NCBI GenBank assembly: GCA_015655115.1 | Contig: JAATFQ010000057.1 | Location: forward strand, 1-36,563 | Origin: Sphingobacteriales bacterium | GTDB taxonomy: Bacteria > Bacteroidota > Bacteroidia > Sphingobacteriales > Sphingobacteriaceae | Length of the DNA: 36,563 nucleotides | Reading direction: 5' to 3' | In this document: piece by piece, positions 35,639 to 36,563 of the stretch | Position numbering within the stretch: position 1 is the first letter of the stretch | Layout of the letters: each line of letters starts with the position of its first letter | Translations under genes and position numbers: made by a program | Notes under the pieces: generated by a model | Told to the model about the DNA's origin: nothing | Seen by the model: the letters and a program-made list of their open reading frames with translations, nothing else | Database searches by the model: none

Positions 35639-36563
35639 ATGAAGAAAAATTTAATAGTTAGCACAATAGCCATTGGTGTTGTTGGTCTGATGATATTCAG
35701 ATTGGCGGCTAACAAGCAAACGATCAATGAAAGAAACCAGCCTGCTAAAATAGAAAATGTCCTTATACCAGTAAGTGTTGCCCCGGTAACTGAGGAAATC
35801 AAACAGCTTGGTATGATCAAAACAGGAACGCTGACTCCTTTTAAGGAAGCCAAACTGTTAGCGTCAAGCGGCGGAACAATCAAGCGGGTACTGTTCAATC
35901 TCGGTGATAACGTTCGCCAGGGACAGGTCCTGGCTGTCATCGATAGTAGGTTACTTGAGCTGGATATACAAAAATCGGAATCAAATGTCTCAAAACTCAA
36001 ACGTGATCTCCAGACCTATACGGAATTATTGAAAGGAAATGCTGCAACTCAGGAAAAGGTCAATGAAATTCGGCAACAGTACACCGATGCTTCAAATCAG
36101 GTTGAACAGTTGAAAAAGCAAATTACGGATGCTAATATAAAAGCACCTATGGATGGCGTCATTAGCGTAAAAATGATTGAGGAAGGTATGTATGTATCGG
36201 TTAATACTGAACTGGGCAGGATTGTTAATTTGTCGCAATTGAAAGTACAGGTTAACATGACCGAAGCAGAGGTCTATCAGATAACATTTGGACAGCATAT
36301 TAAACTCAGCACCGATGTTTATCCAGGTTTTTCATTCCCGGGAATGATCAGTTACATAAGCCCTCAGGCAAATGAGGCTTACAATTACCAGGTAGAGATT
36401 ATAGCACGTAATGATAAAGGCACTCCATTACGTGCCGGTACATTTGTGTATGCTGATTTCTCAAAGAAAACCACACAAAAATTATTGTTGATCCCTCGCG
36501 ACGCATTAAATGAAAGTATCCAGAATGCCACTGTGTATGTTGTCAATAATGGACGGGCTAATA
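35639..36563 (+). CDS. AcrA/HlyD-family efflux periplasmic adaptor subunit (partial, runs off window)
   Basis: ATG at 35639 opens a frame that stays open to the last base (308 codons seen). It has an N-terminal membrane anchor (NLIVSTIAIGVVGLMIF). The first half-lipoyl segment follows (EAKLLASSGGTIKRVLFNLG, then GQVLAVID), then a short coiled-coil hairpin (KLKRDLQTYTELL; EQLKKQITDA), the second half-lipoyl motif NIKAPMDGVISVKMIEEGMY, and beta-barrel strands to about LLIPRDALNES. This is the classic membrane-fusion-protein order. It would bridge the TolC-family channel at 34301 to an inner-membrane transporter, expected just beyond the window and probably RND-type. Confidence 0.92.
   Translation, partial: MKKNLIVSTIAIGVVGLMIFRLAANKQTINERNQPAKIENVLIPVSVAPVTEEIKQLGMIKTGTLTPFKEAKLLASSGGTIKRVLFNLGDNVRQGQVLAVIDSRLLELDIQKSESNVSKLKRDLQTYTELLKGNAATQEKVNEIRQQYTDASNQVEQLKKQITDANIKAPMDGVISVKMIEEGMYVSVNTELGRIVNLSQLKVQVNMTEAEVYQITFGQHIKLSTDVYPGFSFPGMISYISPQANEAYNYQVEIIARNDKGTPLRAGTFVYADFSKKTTQKLLLIPRDALNESIQNATVYVVNNGRAN

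Overview
The window looks like chromosomal DNA from a Bacteroidota, most likely Sphingobacteriales (Pedobacter/Mucilaginibacter-like) or a close Chitinophagaceae relative. The evidence is three SusC/SusD outer-membrane pairs, two ECF sigma/FecR anti-sigma pairs of the Bacteroidota type, TlpA-like thioredoxins, a LytS/LytTR two-component pair, GH92, moderately AT-rich DNA and weak Shine-Dalgarno sequences. No rRNA, tRNA, CRISPR array or intact insertion sequence was seen. The species is not identifiable from sequence reading alone.

Region 1 (1-775) has no gene but is structured. It holds a 90-bp near-palindrome built of eight 11-bp units, an interleaved (pseudoknot-type) inverted repeat, and a 12-bp perfect inverted repeat. 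Region 2 (776-8064, + strand) is an ECF sigma factor, a FecR anti-sigma factor whose N-terminal domain is cut off by an in-frame TAA, SusC1 and SusD1, closed by a strong intrinsic terminator. Region 3 (8326-17584, + strand) is a second sigma/FecR/SusC/SusD set followed by two TlpA-like secreted thioredoxins. Both SusC proteins here carry the N-terminal STN signalling domain, which fits FecR/ECF trans-envelope control.

Region 4 (27728-17600, - strand) is a polysaccharide-utilisation-type operon read leftwards: ROK sugar kinase, SusC3 (no STN), SusD3, two EEP-superfamily phosphoesterases, then, after a hairpin terminator, a GH92 alpha-mannosidase. It probably handles mannose-rich and perhaps phosphorylated glycans. 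Divergent from it (28033-30627, + strand) is a large membrane-spanning one-component regulator: signal peptide, LamG-like domain, Kelch-type repeats, one membrane helix, then a cytoplasmic SARP/OmpR-like winged helix with a helical tail. It is the obvious candidate controller of the mannosidase locus. The 304-bp gap between them carries three CATTAAC repeats and two short palindromes.

Region 5 (30642-36563) holds a LytS-type histidine kinase and LytTR response regulator (- strand, ATGA overlap), a divergent unrecognised gene followed by an outer-membrane beta-barrel protein, and a TolC-family protein followed by an AcrA/HlyD-type adaptor that runs off the window end, i.e. the start of an RND-type efflux operon.
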